64,000 nt of DNA from Terrabacter sp. Root85 (GTDB taxonomy: Bacteria; Actinomycetota; Actinomycetes; Actinomycetales; Dermatophilaceae): NCBI RefSeq assembly GCF_001429185.1, contig NZ_LMIW01000008.1:310001-374000 (forward strand), read 5' to 3'. Below, piece by piece: positions 28,867 through 36,317 of the stretch. The translations under genes and the position numbers were made by a program. The notes below the pieces were generated by a model that was given only the letters and a program-made list of their open reading frames with translations, was not told the DNA's origin and did not search any database. The number at the start of each line of letters is the position of its first letter. Within the stretch, counting starts at the first letter, position 1.

Positions 28867-29550
28867 ATGACCGAGCCTTTATGGACAGACAAGCTGTCAG
28901 CGTGGTCCACCTTCGCCACAGCGGCATTGACGTTCCTGCTCTTCATTGCCGCGGTCGTGGCTGGAATCGCTGCTCTCCACACGTTAAGGGTCTCAAGGCA
29001 GGCAAGCGTCGCTGCCATGGCCGCCGCCGAGGCTGCTCGGGCCGCGAACGAACAGGCTCGCCTTGACAGCATCGAGCAGACTCGCCCGTACGTGTATGCC
29101 GAGATTGTCCCCAGCCTGACCGGCATCCACCACTACGACCTGAAACTTCGCAACAGCGGCAAGAGCGCTGCGCGTAATCTCACGCTCGACTTCTCTGACT
29201 GGCCCGACCCGCTCGATGAAGTGGCGACCTCAGTCCGCACTCTCTTCCAGACGCCTAGAACCCTCCCGCCCGAATGCAGCATCCGCGCCATCTGGCGACT
29301 CCAGGGCCAGTTCACGGATGGGAGCACAGAAGCCGGAATGCCGAAGGCGGGCCAGATCAGCGTCCTCTACACCAGTGACGACCCCTCGTGCCCCCAGTAT
29401 CGAGAGCACTTCGACGTCCAGATCAGCACGTCGGGCATGTGGCCGGTGGGCGAGGAAGGGCCGACGCCTCAGGGGATGAACGGCGACGTCAAGGCCTTCT
29501 ACGTCTTGGGCCAGAGGCTGCTCCGTCGAGTCGCCGAACTCGGACGCTGA
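28867..29550 (+). CDS. Membrane-anchored element protein of unknown function
   Basis: 227 residues. One N-terminal membrane segment (about residues 12-35, ATAALTFLLFIAAVVAGIAA), a short Ala-rich coiled-coil stretch, then a soluble domain of about 170 residues with beta-rich character (YVYAEIVPSL, YDLKLRNSGKSAARNLTLDF). This architecture is frequent in phage and island cargo; I cannot assign a function. ATG at 28867 is the last of three in-frame ATGs; CATGAT just before it may serve as a -10. The frame is also open upstream into comM. Confidence 0.65.
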   Translation: MTEPLWTDKLSAWSTFATAALTFLLFIAAVVAGIAALHTLRVSRQASVAAMAAAEAARAANEQARLDSIEQTRPYVYAEIVPSLTGIHHYDLKLRNSGKSAARNLTLDFSDWPDPLDEVATSVRTLFQTPRTLPPECSIRAIWRLQGQFTDGSTEAGMPKAGQISVLYTSDDPSCPQYREHFDVQISTSGMWPVGEEGPTPQGMNGDVKAFYVLGQRLLRRVAELGR

Positions 29551-29592
29551 CCACCCGGGGCCGAGAGGCACGTCACCCCCGACCCCGGGTGG
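29551..29592. terminator. Hairpin between convergent element genes
   Basis: CCACCCGGGG (29551-29560) pairs perfectly with CCCCGGGTGG (29583-29592); 22-nt loop. It begins right after the stop of the membrane protein gene and precedes the end of the convergent cysteine-rich gene. Confidence 0.65.
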
Positions 29593-29642
29593 CGTTCAGA
29601 GGCCCCTGAGGGCTTGGGCGAGATGCGCCCACGGCGCGGTGC

Positions 29643-30689
29643 TCAGAGGTGGTCGAGTCCGACGTGCTCCCACGGCGTGCGGCTGCCGGCCAGGGGTTTC
29701 TCGCCGCGGCGGTGGGCGCGGTGAGAGAGTGCACCCCAGCCGATCAGACCCTGCACGTCTCCGAGGCTGAGGCGGTCGGCCTCCTCGCCGCGCCCGGTCG
29801 CGCGCAGGTGCTCGGTGAGCGCTCGCTCCATCGCGCTGGGGCCCATCGCCCCGACGTGCTCGACGGCGGCCGCGCAGGGGGCGCAGAGGTGCCCCACGAG
29901 GTAGTCCGGGGAGGCGCGCCCACCGAGGGAGCCGACCGAGGCGCGCTTGGGCTCCCACACCCGCGAGGCGGCGGCTTTGTGACCGCCGAGGCGGCTGACC
30001 TCCTGGGCTGGCAGCGTCTGGGCCTCGACCCCGCACATGAGGCACCCGTGGATCGCGAACACCTCTCCGGCTCTCTGCGGGAACGGCGGGAACGGCGGGG
30101 CGAGCCGCACGTCTGGCGCGGTGGCGGCGACCATCTCGGCCAGCATCGCGCCGTAGGCCTGACGCAGCTGTGCCCTCGCCCCGAGGCGGACGTGCGCCCA
30201 CCGGTACGGCGAGCAGGTCGCCGGGCTGGCCCCCGCCTCGATCAGCGGCACGAACCGGGCGACCCAGCGCACTTGGGCGCCGGGCACGGACAGGTGCCGC
30301 AGCATCAGGTCGACCCTCGGCGGGGCGGGCTTGCCGATGACCTCGAGCGCGAGCAGCGCGCACTCGACCCGGTGCCTCGCGGTGTCGGGGCCGAGCCGAG
30401 CGGCGAGCCCGGGGTTGGCGTCGACGATCTGCTCGGCCTCGGAGGCGATGCGGGCGCACGAGGCGCAGCGGACGAAGGACAGCGGCCCACCGCGCGGCGT
30501 CCCGCCCGGCGCGGCCGGCGGCTGGTCGGCGCGACCGAGGGTCTCCACGGTGACGACCTTCGGGCCCTCGGCCACGGCCACGCCGCAGGCGAGGCAGGCG
30601 AGGTGTCCCTCAGGCAGCCGGACGGGGCTGTCGGGCACCTGCAGGTGCACCGGGTCGAGGTCGGCGGTGACCGCTGTGGTCCGGGTCAT
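29643..30689 (-). CDS. Cysteine-rich (zinc-ribbon-like) element protein
   Basis: 348 residues with four CxxC pairs: CLACG, CASC, CLMCG and CAPC, two near the N-terminus and two in the C-terminal half, suggesting two structural zinc sites. The middle (residues about 90-210) is helical with no motif I recognise. The ATG at 30689 is coupled to the preceding gene (ATGA). A longer frame extends upstream but would swallow that gene. Nucleic-acid binding is a guess only. Confidence 0.65.
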   Translation of the reverse strand: MTRTTAVTADLDPVHLQVPDSPVRLPEGHLACLACGVAVAEGPKVVTVETLGRADQPPAAPGGTPRGGPLSFVRCASCARIASEAEQIVDANPGLAARLGPDTARHRVECALLALEVIGKPAPPRVDLMLRHLSVPGAQVRWVARFVPLIEAGASPATCSPYRWAHVRLGARAQLRQAYGAMLAEMVAATAPDVRLAPPFPPFPQRAGEVFAIHGCLMCGVEAQTLPAQEVSRLGGHKAAASRVWEPKRASVGSLGGRASPDYLVGHLCAPCAAAVEHVGAMGPSAMERALTEHLRATGRGEEADRLSLGDVQGLIGWGALSHRAHRRGEKPLAGSRTPWEHVGLDHL

Positions 30690-30910
30690 CGCCGGGCCTG
30701 CCGTACCGGCTTCGGCTCTCCGTGAGCCCGGCGGATGCGGCCCCCGCAGAGGGCGACGGTGTCCTGCGGGGTGGCTGTCTCGATCGTCCAGCACGGCTCC
30801 TGCCGCCGGGCGTCGTGCTTCGCGCACGGGACGGCGAGCACGGCGAGGAACGCGCGCCGCTGGGTCGCCCTGACGGCCAGGTCGTCGAGCAGTGGTCGGG
30901 GTCTGGGCAT
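30686..30910 (-). CDS. Small element protein with Cys/His motif
   Basis: 74 residues. CAKHD...C...C spacing (CAKHDARRQEPCWTIET, then ALCGGR) may bind a metal. ATG at 30910 follows GAGGC. Overlaps the cysteine-rich gene by four bases (ATGA), so the two are translated together. Family not recognised. Confidence 0.55.
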   Translation of the reverse strand: MPRPRPLLDDLAVRATQRRAFLAVLAVPCAKHDARRQEPCWTIETATPQDTVALCGGRIRRAHGEPKPVRQARR

Positions 30911-31249
30911 GGGGCTGCCTCGCTTTTCGCGACTCAGCCGAGGCCCTGCTGCCATCCCGGCGGTGGTGGGTTGTGTGCCCGCTCCGCGCTCGGCCCGTGA
31001 AAGGAAGATCGTCGCGGAGCGGACGCCTCAACGGTAACCCCGAGGACCGACGGCGAAGGGGCATTCGCGCCGGGCCGTGCGAGCCGCGCAGCGTACTACG
31101 CGCCGGATGTCTCAGGGTGACCGAATGACATGACTGAGGCCGTAGGGACGCTTCGGTCTTGAGCAGAGCGGGGCGCTCTACTCCGTCTGGCCGTCCTCAC
31201 ATGCCGATGTGCGGACGTTGTGAATCCGCTGTCGTCTACGCTGCTGAAC
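30911..31249. other. Intergenic region between divergent element genes
   Basis: 339 nt without a convincing gene. It holds copy 1 of the 41-bp repeat (31068-31108) and a short hairpin AGAGC-GGGG-GCTCT around 31164-31177. TACGCT at 31237-31242 is spaced as a -10 for the OB/S1-like gene. The region probably contains the promoters for both flanking transcripts. Confidence 0.5.
31068..31108. repeat. 41-bp element repeat, copy 1 (operator-like)
   Basis: Matches copy 2 (31604-31644) at 36 of 41 positions in direct orientation. Its core GCGTACTACGC (31091-31101) is an 11-bp dyad (GCGTA-C-TACGC) identical in both copies, which looks like a repressor site. It lies about 160 nt upstream of the minus-strand cysteine-rich operon and about 140 nt upstream of the plus-strand gene at 31250. 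Confidence 0.75.
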
Positions 31250-31528
31250 GTGGCAAATGAGGTGCGGTGCTTTCACTCACACCCGCCCAAGCGTGAGACA
31301 CGGCTGTCGGACGGGACTGAACATCGCGGGGTCGTCGTGTGCCTGCACCCGTTCGGGCTGGGTGTGTTTCTTCCGGACCAGGAGACCTTTGGGCATGTCG
31401 ATACCCCGATGATGGGCCGGTCCGCGACCTCGGGGCTTGACGACTATCCCCCGGTTGGCAGCGTCGTGTTGTTGACGGTGCTGGGCTACTCGGGCTTGGA
31501 GCAACTGCGCCTATCGGTCAACACCTGA
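31250..31528 (+). CDS. Small OB/S1-like element protein
   Basis: 92 residues from the GTG at 31250 (102 from GTG at 31220). The central part, GVVVCLHPFGLGVFLPDQE and later VGSVVLLTVLGYSG, follows the strand order of an S1/OB nucleic-acid-binding fold (hydrophobic strand, turn with FGxGVF, then GS-V-x-V-L). This is a fold-level guess. 31250 was preferred because TACGCT lies 7 nt upstream, the spacing of a leaderless actinobacterial transcript. Confidence 0.5.
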   Translation: MANEVRCFHSHPPKRETRLSDGTEHRGVVVCLHPFGLGVFLPDQETFGHVDTPMMGRSATSGLDDYPPVGSVVLLTVLGYSGLEQLRLSVNT

Positions 31529-31603
31529 TCGTCCGCTCGTGCCGCGATGCGTGCGGTCGCGCCAATGACAGACGCAGCCGGGGTCCGTCTAGACCGTGCG
31601 GGT

Positions 31604-31644
31604 CGCCGGGCCGTGCGGGCTGCGTAGCGTACTACGCCCCCGAT
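31604..31644. repeat. 41-bp element repeat, copy 2 (operator-like)
   Basis: Second copy, 536 bp after the first, with the same GCGTACTACGC dyad (31627-31637). It ends 40 nt before the ATG at 31685 and so covers that gene's likely promoter. Confidence 0.75.
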
Positions 31645-31684
31645 ACCCCTCCGGGCATACTTGGAGCCGGAGAAGGAGGTCACC

Positions 31685-31873
31685 ATGACGACCGCAACGG
31701 AGACGACCGCTCGACCGGAACACCGGCCACACCGGCAGCCCTCTCAAAGGGCTCTCGCCACACGCTCGCTCACGGCCGCCCTGCGCCTGACCGGGGACGA
31801 CAGGCGTGAGGCCCTGCGGGCGCACTTCGACGAGTTCGTGCCCCCGCGCCGGGCGACGTGCCCGCTCCGGTGA
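31685..31873 (+). CDS. Small basic element protein
   Basis: 62 residues, Thr/Arg-rich at the N-terminus, then LTAALRLTGDDRREALRAHFDEFVPP. A very strong Shine-Dalgarno (AAGGAGGT, 31673-31680) precedes the ATG, and an operator-like repeat covers the promoter region; both argue that it is really expressed. Function unknown; a small regulator is possible. Confidence 0.55.
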   Translation: MTTATETTARPEHRPHRQPSQRALATRSLTAALRLTGDDRREALRAHFDEFVPPRRATCPLR

Positions 31874-31884
31874 GGGCTTCAGTT

Positions 31885-31951
31885 CTTCGGTCTTCAGTCT
31901 TCAGTCCTTGAGACAAGTCTCAAGGGGACTGAAGACTGAAGGAGACCGAAG
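31885..31951. terminator. Very long imperfect hairpin
   Basis: Left arm 31885-31914 (starts CTTCGGTCT, ends TTGAGAC) pairs with right arm 31917-31951 (starts GTCTCAA, ends AGACCGAAG), about 30 bp with two small bulges and a loop of only two bases. The left arm also contains the direct repeat TCTTCAG. It separates the convergent 62-residue gene and the ATPase gene. Confidence 0.75.
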
Positions 31952-31967
31952 CGGCTGTGCGCACCAC

Positions 31968-33221
31968 TCATCCGGGGGCGTCGGCGGGCCAGTAGTGCAG
32001 GCGTCGGTAGTACGGCTTGTCGCAGAGGTTGCAGTCGGTCAGGCACTTCTCCTCGCGGACCAAACCGCGGTCGAGTGCCAACGCCCTGCCCTCCAGGTTC
32101 AACGCCTTCGAGCCAGCCTCGATGTTGTCGGTGAGCTCCTGACCGTGCGCGCCGGGATGCTCCGCCACGTAGGCGGCGGTGCGCAGGGCAACGGCCTCGA
32201 CCTCCTCAGCTCGGGTCTTCTTCGGGGCGCCGCCTCTGGCGGCGGCACCCGTGGGCTCGGCCACCAACCGGCCCTCGACAAGGTCCACTCTCATCGGCGG
32301 GATCGCGACTCCACCGAGGCGTGGGACGACGCCGAACCGGCGCGTCGAGGTGGGGTTGTCGGGGTTGTCCGACGAGTACGTCCAGAGCCCGTCCGCGCCG
32401 GCCTGAGCCTCGACACCTCCCATCAGGTGGCCACCGGCCAGGGTGTTGTGACCGGTCACGAGGGCGCTGGGCACGTCGACCTCGCGCATCAGCCGACGGA
32501 AGGCGGCGTACCACTTGCCGTACCAGTCGGTTCCCTTCCCCGCCGTGTTGAGGATCGCGGTGAGCCCGTCCACCATCACGATGAACGGCGTGGTGTCGTC
32601 CCTCCCCTCACACTCCTGGCAGAACGCCAGCCGGTGCGCCCACCAGTCGTAGATGTCCGGGTCGGTCAGATCGAGGATCTGCGGGCCACCGAGGGTCTCG
32701 AGGTGGTCCACGACGACATGGGCCCCGACGACCACGCCCTGCGCTTCGAGCTCCGCCTCGAAGTCGGCAGCAAGCGTCTCCACGTTGATCAGATAGATAT
32801 CAGCCTCCGCCTCGGCGAGGTCTGGCACCTCGAAGCGGTCGAGGAAGCGCCGCCCGGGCGTGATTAAAGCCGCCGTCAGGTCGATGATGAGGGTCGTCTT
32901 CCCGGCCTTGGGGTTGCCGCCGACCATCGGCATCGTGCCGAAGGCCCAGACGTCCTGCACCAGCCACCTCTTCGGCTCGCCGTTGCGACCACCGTGGCCG
33001 AGCGGCAGCGGCTCCGGCATCGCGGCGTAGGTCCCCAGCAGCCGGTCGCGGACGCGCTGCAGCATCCGCCCGGTCAGCACCACGCCGTCGTCGTCGCTGA
33101 TGAGGCCTTCGCTTGCCCGTATGCGCATCGCTGCCTGCTTCTCGGATGACGCTCCCGCCCACGCGGCCGCCCACTCGCTCATCGAGAAGGTCTCGGTGAC
33201 TCCACCGTGGATGATCCTCAT
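31968..33221 (-). CDS. RepA-like AAA ATPase
   Basis: 417 residues. Walker A GGNPKAGKTTL at about residues 101-111, a Walker B-like strand FIVMVDGLTAIL, and DDTTPF/SALVTGHNTLAGGH in the position of the sensor region. This is the RecA-like core of AAA_25/RepA hexameric helicase-type proteins often found in actinobacterial islands and phages. The C-terminus looks like a winged-helix region ending with CxxC (CNLCDKPYY). ATG at 33221 with GGGAGG upstream, and overlapped by a tiny coupled frame. A role in element replication is likely but inferred. Confidence 0.75.
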   Translation of the reverse strand: MRIIHGGVTETFSMSEWAAAWAGASSEKQAAMRIRASEGLISDDDGVVLTGRMLQRVRDRLLGTYAAMPEPLPLGHGGRNGEPKRWLVQDVWAFGTMPMVGGNPKAGKTTLIIDLTAALITPGRRFLDRFEVPDLAEAEADIYLINVETLAADFEAELEAQGVVVGAHVVVDHLETLGGPQILDLTDPDIYDWWAHRLAFCQECEGRDDTTPFIVMVDGLTAILNTAGKGTDWYGKWYAAFRRLMREVDVPSALVTGHNTLAGGHLMGGVEAQAGADGLWTYSSDNPDNPTSTRRFGVVPRLGGVAIPPMRVDLVEGRLVAEPTGAAARGGAPKKTRAEEVEAVALRTAAYVAEHPGAHGQELTDNIEAGSKALNLEGRALALDRGLVREEKCLTDCNLCDKPYYRRLHYWPADAPG

Positions 33222-33262
33222 CGGCCGGCCTCCCGGTCGTCGTTGTTCTGCTTGTCGTTCAC
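33218..33262 (-). CDS. 14-codon leader frame coupled to the ATPase gene
   Basis: A GTG at 33262 with a good Shine-Dalgarno (AAGGAG, complementary strand of 33268-33273) opens a 14-codon frame (VNDKQNNDDREAGR) whose TGA overlaps the ATG of the ATPase gene (ATGA). Together with the hairpin just upstream this looks like translational coupling or a leader peptide rather than chance, but it is short. Confidence 0.4.
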   Translation of the reverse strand: MNDKQNNDDREAGR

Positions 33263-33286
33263 GTGCTCTCCTTGTGCATGGTGGGT

Positions 33287-33312
33287 AGGAGCCCCGGTTC
33301 TCCGGGGCTCCT
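33287..33312 (-). terminator. Hairpin inside the element's minus-strand operon
   Basis: AGGAGCCCCGG (33287-33297) pairs perfectly with CCGGGGCTCCT (33302-33312) with a 4-nt loop. It lies between the zinc-finger gene and the leader frame of the ATPase gene, so it may terminate or attenuate transcription before the ATPase. Confidence 0.7.
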
Positions 33313-33325
33313 GCTTTGTGTGGGG

Positions 33326-33685
33326 TCAGGCGCTCTGCCGGGCGACAACCGCGCGCAGGTTCTCCAGCGCGGCAAGGCACTCGGCGGCGATCTCCGCGAG
33401 CGTGGGTGGCACGGGCCGAAGGTGCGCGGCCTGCCACCGAGGGTCAGCCGTCCCCAGCGCGAAGCCGGTCCGGTGCCAGCGCATGTAGTGCATCGGGCAC
33501 AGGCCGCGGGTCTTCGAGCGTGTGTGGCAGCCGTCGACGGCGCACGAGCGGGCCTCCCGCTCCCGGCGCGCCGCCACGGCGGCGATGAGGCGCTGGTTGT
33601 CGAGGTAGCGCCCGTAGCCGCCGGGCAGCCGGTGCACGGGGTAGACCTCGGCCAGCATCTCGTCCATCGAGCGGGCGGCGCTCAT
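33326..33685 (-). CDS. Zinc-finger element protein
   Basis: 119 residues. The central motif CAVDGCHTRSKTRGLC with PMHYMRWHRTG has the C-x4-C-x9-C-x2-H spacing found in small phage and island zinc-finger/HNH-like proteins. No HNH catalytic triad is visible, so DNA binding is more likely than cleavage. ATG overlaps the stop of the 37-residue frame (ATGA). Confidence 0.65.
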   Translation of the reverse strand: MSAARSMDEMLAEVYPVHRLPGGYGRYLDNQRLIAAVAARREREARSCAVDGCHTRSKTRGLCPMHYMRWHRTGFALGTADPRWQAAHLRPVPPTLAEIAAECLAALENLRAVVARQSA

Positions 33686-33795
33686 CGCTCCCCGCCTCCC
33701 TCGGCCGCCTCGTCCGGCACGAACGGCCTCAGCAGCTCAACGACCTTCGCCACCTGCTCGTCGCTCAGCGGCGGCAGGGTCGGCTGGGTGCTCAC
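33682..33795 (-). CDS. 37-residue element protein
   Basis: GTG at 33795 overlaps the stop of the HTH gene (GTGA), and its own TGA overlaps the start of the zinc-finger gene (ATGA). The peptide has a helical core, PLSDEQVAKVVELLRPFV. The two overlaps on both sides are the evidence that it is a real gene. Confidence 0.6.
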   Translation of the reverse strand: MSTQPTLPPLSDEQVAKVVELLRPFVPDEAAEGGGER

Positions 33796-34133
33796 TCCTG
33801 CTCACCGCCCTCGACGATGCTCCCGGCGTTGACGGCGGAGGACAGGTCGACGATGCGGGACTTGGGGCCGTAGGCGTACCGGCCGGACCGGACCTTGGTC
33901 GACGGCATGGTGCGCAGCATCCGGTCCACCTCATCGAGGTCGACCACGACCTGGCGGGCGCCGATGCGGTAGCCGGTGATGTAGCCGTTGCCGATCCAGT
34001 TGCGGATCGTTCGCTCGGTGACCTGCGCGTGCTTCCCGGCCTGTGCCAGGGTGACGAGACGACGGCGCGTCTCGCGGTTCTGTGGCTGGGCCGGCTGGGC
34101 GGACCGGGTGAGGTCGGCATTGGACTGGGACAT
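33792..34133 (-). CDS. Helix-turn-helix (excisionase/MerR-like) protein
   Basis: 113 residues. Residues about 25-75 form an excisionase-type winged HTH: LVTLAQAGKHAQVTERTIRN, WIGNGYITGYRIGARQVVVD, LDEVDRML. In integrative elements such proteins act as recombination directionality factors or as regulators. ATG at 34133 has GGAGGAG 8 nt upstream; an ATG 24 nt further upstream is possible. First gene of the coupled minus-strand operon. Confidence 0.75.
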   Translation of the reverse strand: MSQSNADLTRSAQPAQPQNRETRRRLVTLAQAGKHAQVTERTIRNWIGNGYITGYRIGARQVVVDLDEVDRMLRTMPSTKVRSGRYAYGPKSRIVDLSSAVNAGSIVEGGEQE

Positions 34134-34443
34134 GACAGGGCTCCTCCGTGGAGCCACGCTGTTTCACCGAGCGCGTGGCCGCTGGGGGAGCCTTACGTCG
34201 TGCTGGCCCTCGCCAATATGGGGCCTGTCCCTTTCGCACGGAGCACCGTCTGGATGTCGAGGCGCGGTGCTCATTTCCTCAAGCCCAAGTCTACCCGACC
34301 CGCACAGGGTCACCTAGGGCCACCAGAGGCGCTGTGCGCCCTCCTACCGGCCTCTCAGCCCTGCCGGGTATCCCTGCCGCACCCATGACGCGGGAGCCCG
34401 CACAGGGCGAATTTCCGCTGGCAGCAAGGGGATTCGTTGGGGC
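34134..34443. other. Intergenic region between HTH operon and integrase operon
   Basis: 310 nt with no gene I can support. It should carry the promoter of the HTH operon on the minus strand; TAGACT (complement of 34292-34297) is a candidate -10 without a good -35. CGAATTTCC (34408-34416) and GGGGATTCG (34428-34436) form an imperfect hairpin at the end of the integrase operon. Confidence 0.45.
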
Positions 34444-34836
34444 TCAGTCGGACTCGGGCAGCCGCAGCTTCTCGAGCACGTCCTCGTCGAAGTCGGTCTG
34501 CGGCCCGTAGGTCTTCTCGGTCGTCGCGAGGTTGATCAGGGTCGGGTCCCAGTCGTCCCGAGGCGGGCTGGACCACATGCACCAGAACTTGAGCGTGCGC
34601 GGCCCGAGGCGCCCGTCGGCGAACAGGTAGAGGTTCGTCGTGCCGTAGAACTTGCCGGGCTCGCCGAACGTGCGGATCACGCGGCCGGCTCGCACGTAGT
34701 CCTCGTGGGTCATGCCCTCGGTCCGGTCCTGAACGACGTACCAGTGCGGCGCCGAGTCGGCGTAGGTCTTGGCCCAGGTCCACGACAGCGTCGGCGCGAG
34801 GTCCAGCCACCACGCCAAGTCCCCGCGGTCACTCAC
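34444..34836 (-). CDS. Conserved-type protein coupled to the integrase
   Basis: 130 residues; Trp- and Tyr-rich: WWLDLAPTLSWTWAKTYADS, HWYVVQDRTEGM, RVIRTFGEPGKFYGTTNLYL, KFWCMW. I recall similar proteins beside serine integrases of actinobacterial elements but cannot name a function. GTG at 34836 overlaps the integrase stop (GTGA), so it is produced together with the integrase; a partner or directionality role is possible but unproven. Confidence 0.6.
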   Translation of the reverse strand: MSDRGDLAWWLDLAPTLSWTWAKTYADSAPHWYVVQDRTEGMTHEDYVRAGRVIRTFGEPGKFYGTTNLYLFADGRLGPRTLKFWCMWSSPPRDDWDPTLINLATTEKTYGPQTDFDEDVLEKLRLPESD

Positions 34837-36305
34837 GCCGTGGCCTCGACCTCGACCTCGACGGGCCGGCCGAGCAGGTCGGTCAGCCGCAGGCGGTCCT
34901 TCGTCCACGGCACGCCCTTCCTGGTGGCGCGTAGCACCTCCACCCGGAGCACGGCGGCGGTCACGGCGCGCTGGACCTCGACCGGAGCCGCCTTGAACGC
35001 CGCGCCGGGGTCGACCGCGCCGAGGATCGGGTTCGTCGTGCTCCGGGCCACGGCATCGGCCAGCCGGGTCTCAACCTGCTCCATCTCGGCCTCGACCGTT
35101 GCCGTCGCCTTCGCCAGCTGACTGCCGGTGATCTTGCCGAGCGCGTAGTCCGTCTCGAACTGGTCGAGGCGGGTGGTCAGCACGGCCCGGCGCTCCCGGT
35201 CGGCGCTGATGAGGTCGCTGGTGTCGCTCGGCGTCAGTCCGGCGATGACCCGAGGGTCGCGGATGAGCGCGGCGACGACCTCACGGACGTACTTGTCGGT
35301 GTCCTTCGAGCCGATCGTCACGTGGGTCGCGACCGCGCACCGGTAGTAGTTGAACTGCGTCGGCTCCTTGGTCTTGTTCGGGCGCGTGCTGCTGCTGGGT
35401 CGCATGACGGCACCGCACTCGCCGCAGGTGTAGAGGTTCGTCCCGATCCACCGCGAGCGGCTCGTGTGGTTCGCGGCCTTGCGGCTCGGTTCGGTGAGCA
35501 GGGTGTGAACGGCGTGCCAGGTGTCCTCGTCGATGATCGCTGGCCACTTGGCCTTGGCGATGATCTGCGGGTCGCGGGTCCGCACCCGGCCGGTGCTGAC
35601 CTTCCCTGCGTTGCGGGGTCGGAGCAGCATCTCCCGCAGTGCAATCGGGCTCCACTCGTTGCCTGAGGTGGTGACGATCTTCCGGTCGTTGAGGACGGCG
35701 GCGAGGGAGCGCAGCGAGCGACCGTTGAGGATGGCAGTGGTCATCTCGCGGATGACCTCGGCCTCCTTCTGGTTGACGGTCACGCCGTCCTTGGCGTAGC
35801 CGAAGGGCCGCCGGCCTCCGCGCCAGAGCCCGGCCTCCGCCGCCTGCGCCTTCTGGGATCGCAGCCGATCACGGGTGTTGTCGACCTCGGCTCGAGCGGC
35901 TGCACCGAGCATCCGGGCCACCATCCGGCCACTCGAGGTGGAGAGGTTGAGGTCACCGGACTTGACCGTCTGGACCTGGAGCTCACGAGCCTCCGCCAGC
36001 GAGATGAACTCCTCCAGTTCGGTCGGGCGTCGGTGCAGCCGGTCGGTGTGCCACGCGACGATGGCCTTGACTTCACCCCGCCGTACCGCGTCGAGCATGG
36101 TGCGGTAGCCAGGTCGCCACTTGCCGCTGGCGGCGCTGATGTCGTTGTCGACGTATACCCCGACGACGTCCCACCCGAGGCGCTCGGCGAGGGCTCGGCA
36201 GTCGGCCTCCTGCCGCTCGACGCCGAGGCCGGCACCCTCCCTGTCTCGGCTGATTCGTGCGTAGATCGCGGCTTGGACGGGGGCTCTCGGCGGGTGTTTT
36301 TCCAT
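34833..36305 (-). CDS. Large serine recombinase (integrase)
   Basis: 490 residues. N-terminal resolvase domain with catalytic Ser19 in YARISRDREG and the Arg-containing block WHTDRLHRRPTELEEF; recombinase domain with GRRPFGYAKDG; zinc-ribbon with CGECG and a later Cys in YYRCAVATH; C-terminal coiled coil (LDQFETDYALGKITGSQL). It catalyses attP x attB recombination. The gene starts 24 bp from the crossover, reading away from it, as in many phages and islands. The target is comM. Confidence 0.95.
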   Translation of the reverse strand: MEKHPPRAPVQAAIYARISRDREGAGLGVERQEADCRALAERLGWDVVGVYVDNDISAASGKWRPGYRTMLDAVRRGEVKAIVAWHTDRLHRRPTELEEFISLAEARELQVQTVKSGDLNLSTSSGRMVARMLGAAARAEVDNTRDRLRSQKAQAAEAGLWRGGRRPFGYAKDGVTVNQKEAEVIREMTTAILNGRSLRSLAAVLNDRKIVTTSGNEWSPIALREMLLRPRNAGKVSTGRVRTRDPQIIAKAKWPAIIDEDTWHAVHTLLTEPSRKAANHTSRSRWIGTNLYTCGECGAVMRPSSSTRPNKTKEPTQFNYYRCAVATHVTIGSKDTDKYVREVVAALIRDPRVIAGLTPSDTSDLISADRERRAVLTTRLDQFETDYALGKITGSQLAKATATVEAEMEQVETRLADAVARSTTNPILGAVDPGAAFKAAPVEVQRAVTAAVLRVEVLRATRKGVPWTKDRLRLTDLLGRPVEVEVEATA

Positions 36306-36311
36306 ATGTCC

Positions 36312-36317
36312 ATACTA
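36312..36317 (-). promoter_or_regulatory. Candidate -10 of the integrase gene
   Basis: TAGTAT on the minus strand, 6 nt before the ATG, which is leaderless spacing. The -35 region would lie in comM in the integrated state and in the left end of the element after excision, so promoter strength may change with recombination. No strong -35 is visible in either arrangement. Confidence 0.35.

Noticed and set aside
31656-31662. GGCATAC in the element
   Set aside because: It lacks the flanking C and G bases shared by the other copies and is likely chance, so it was left out of the count.
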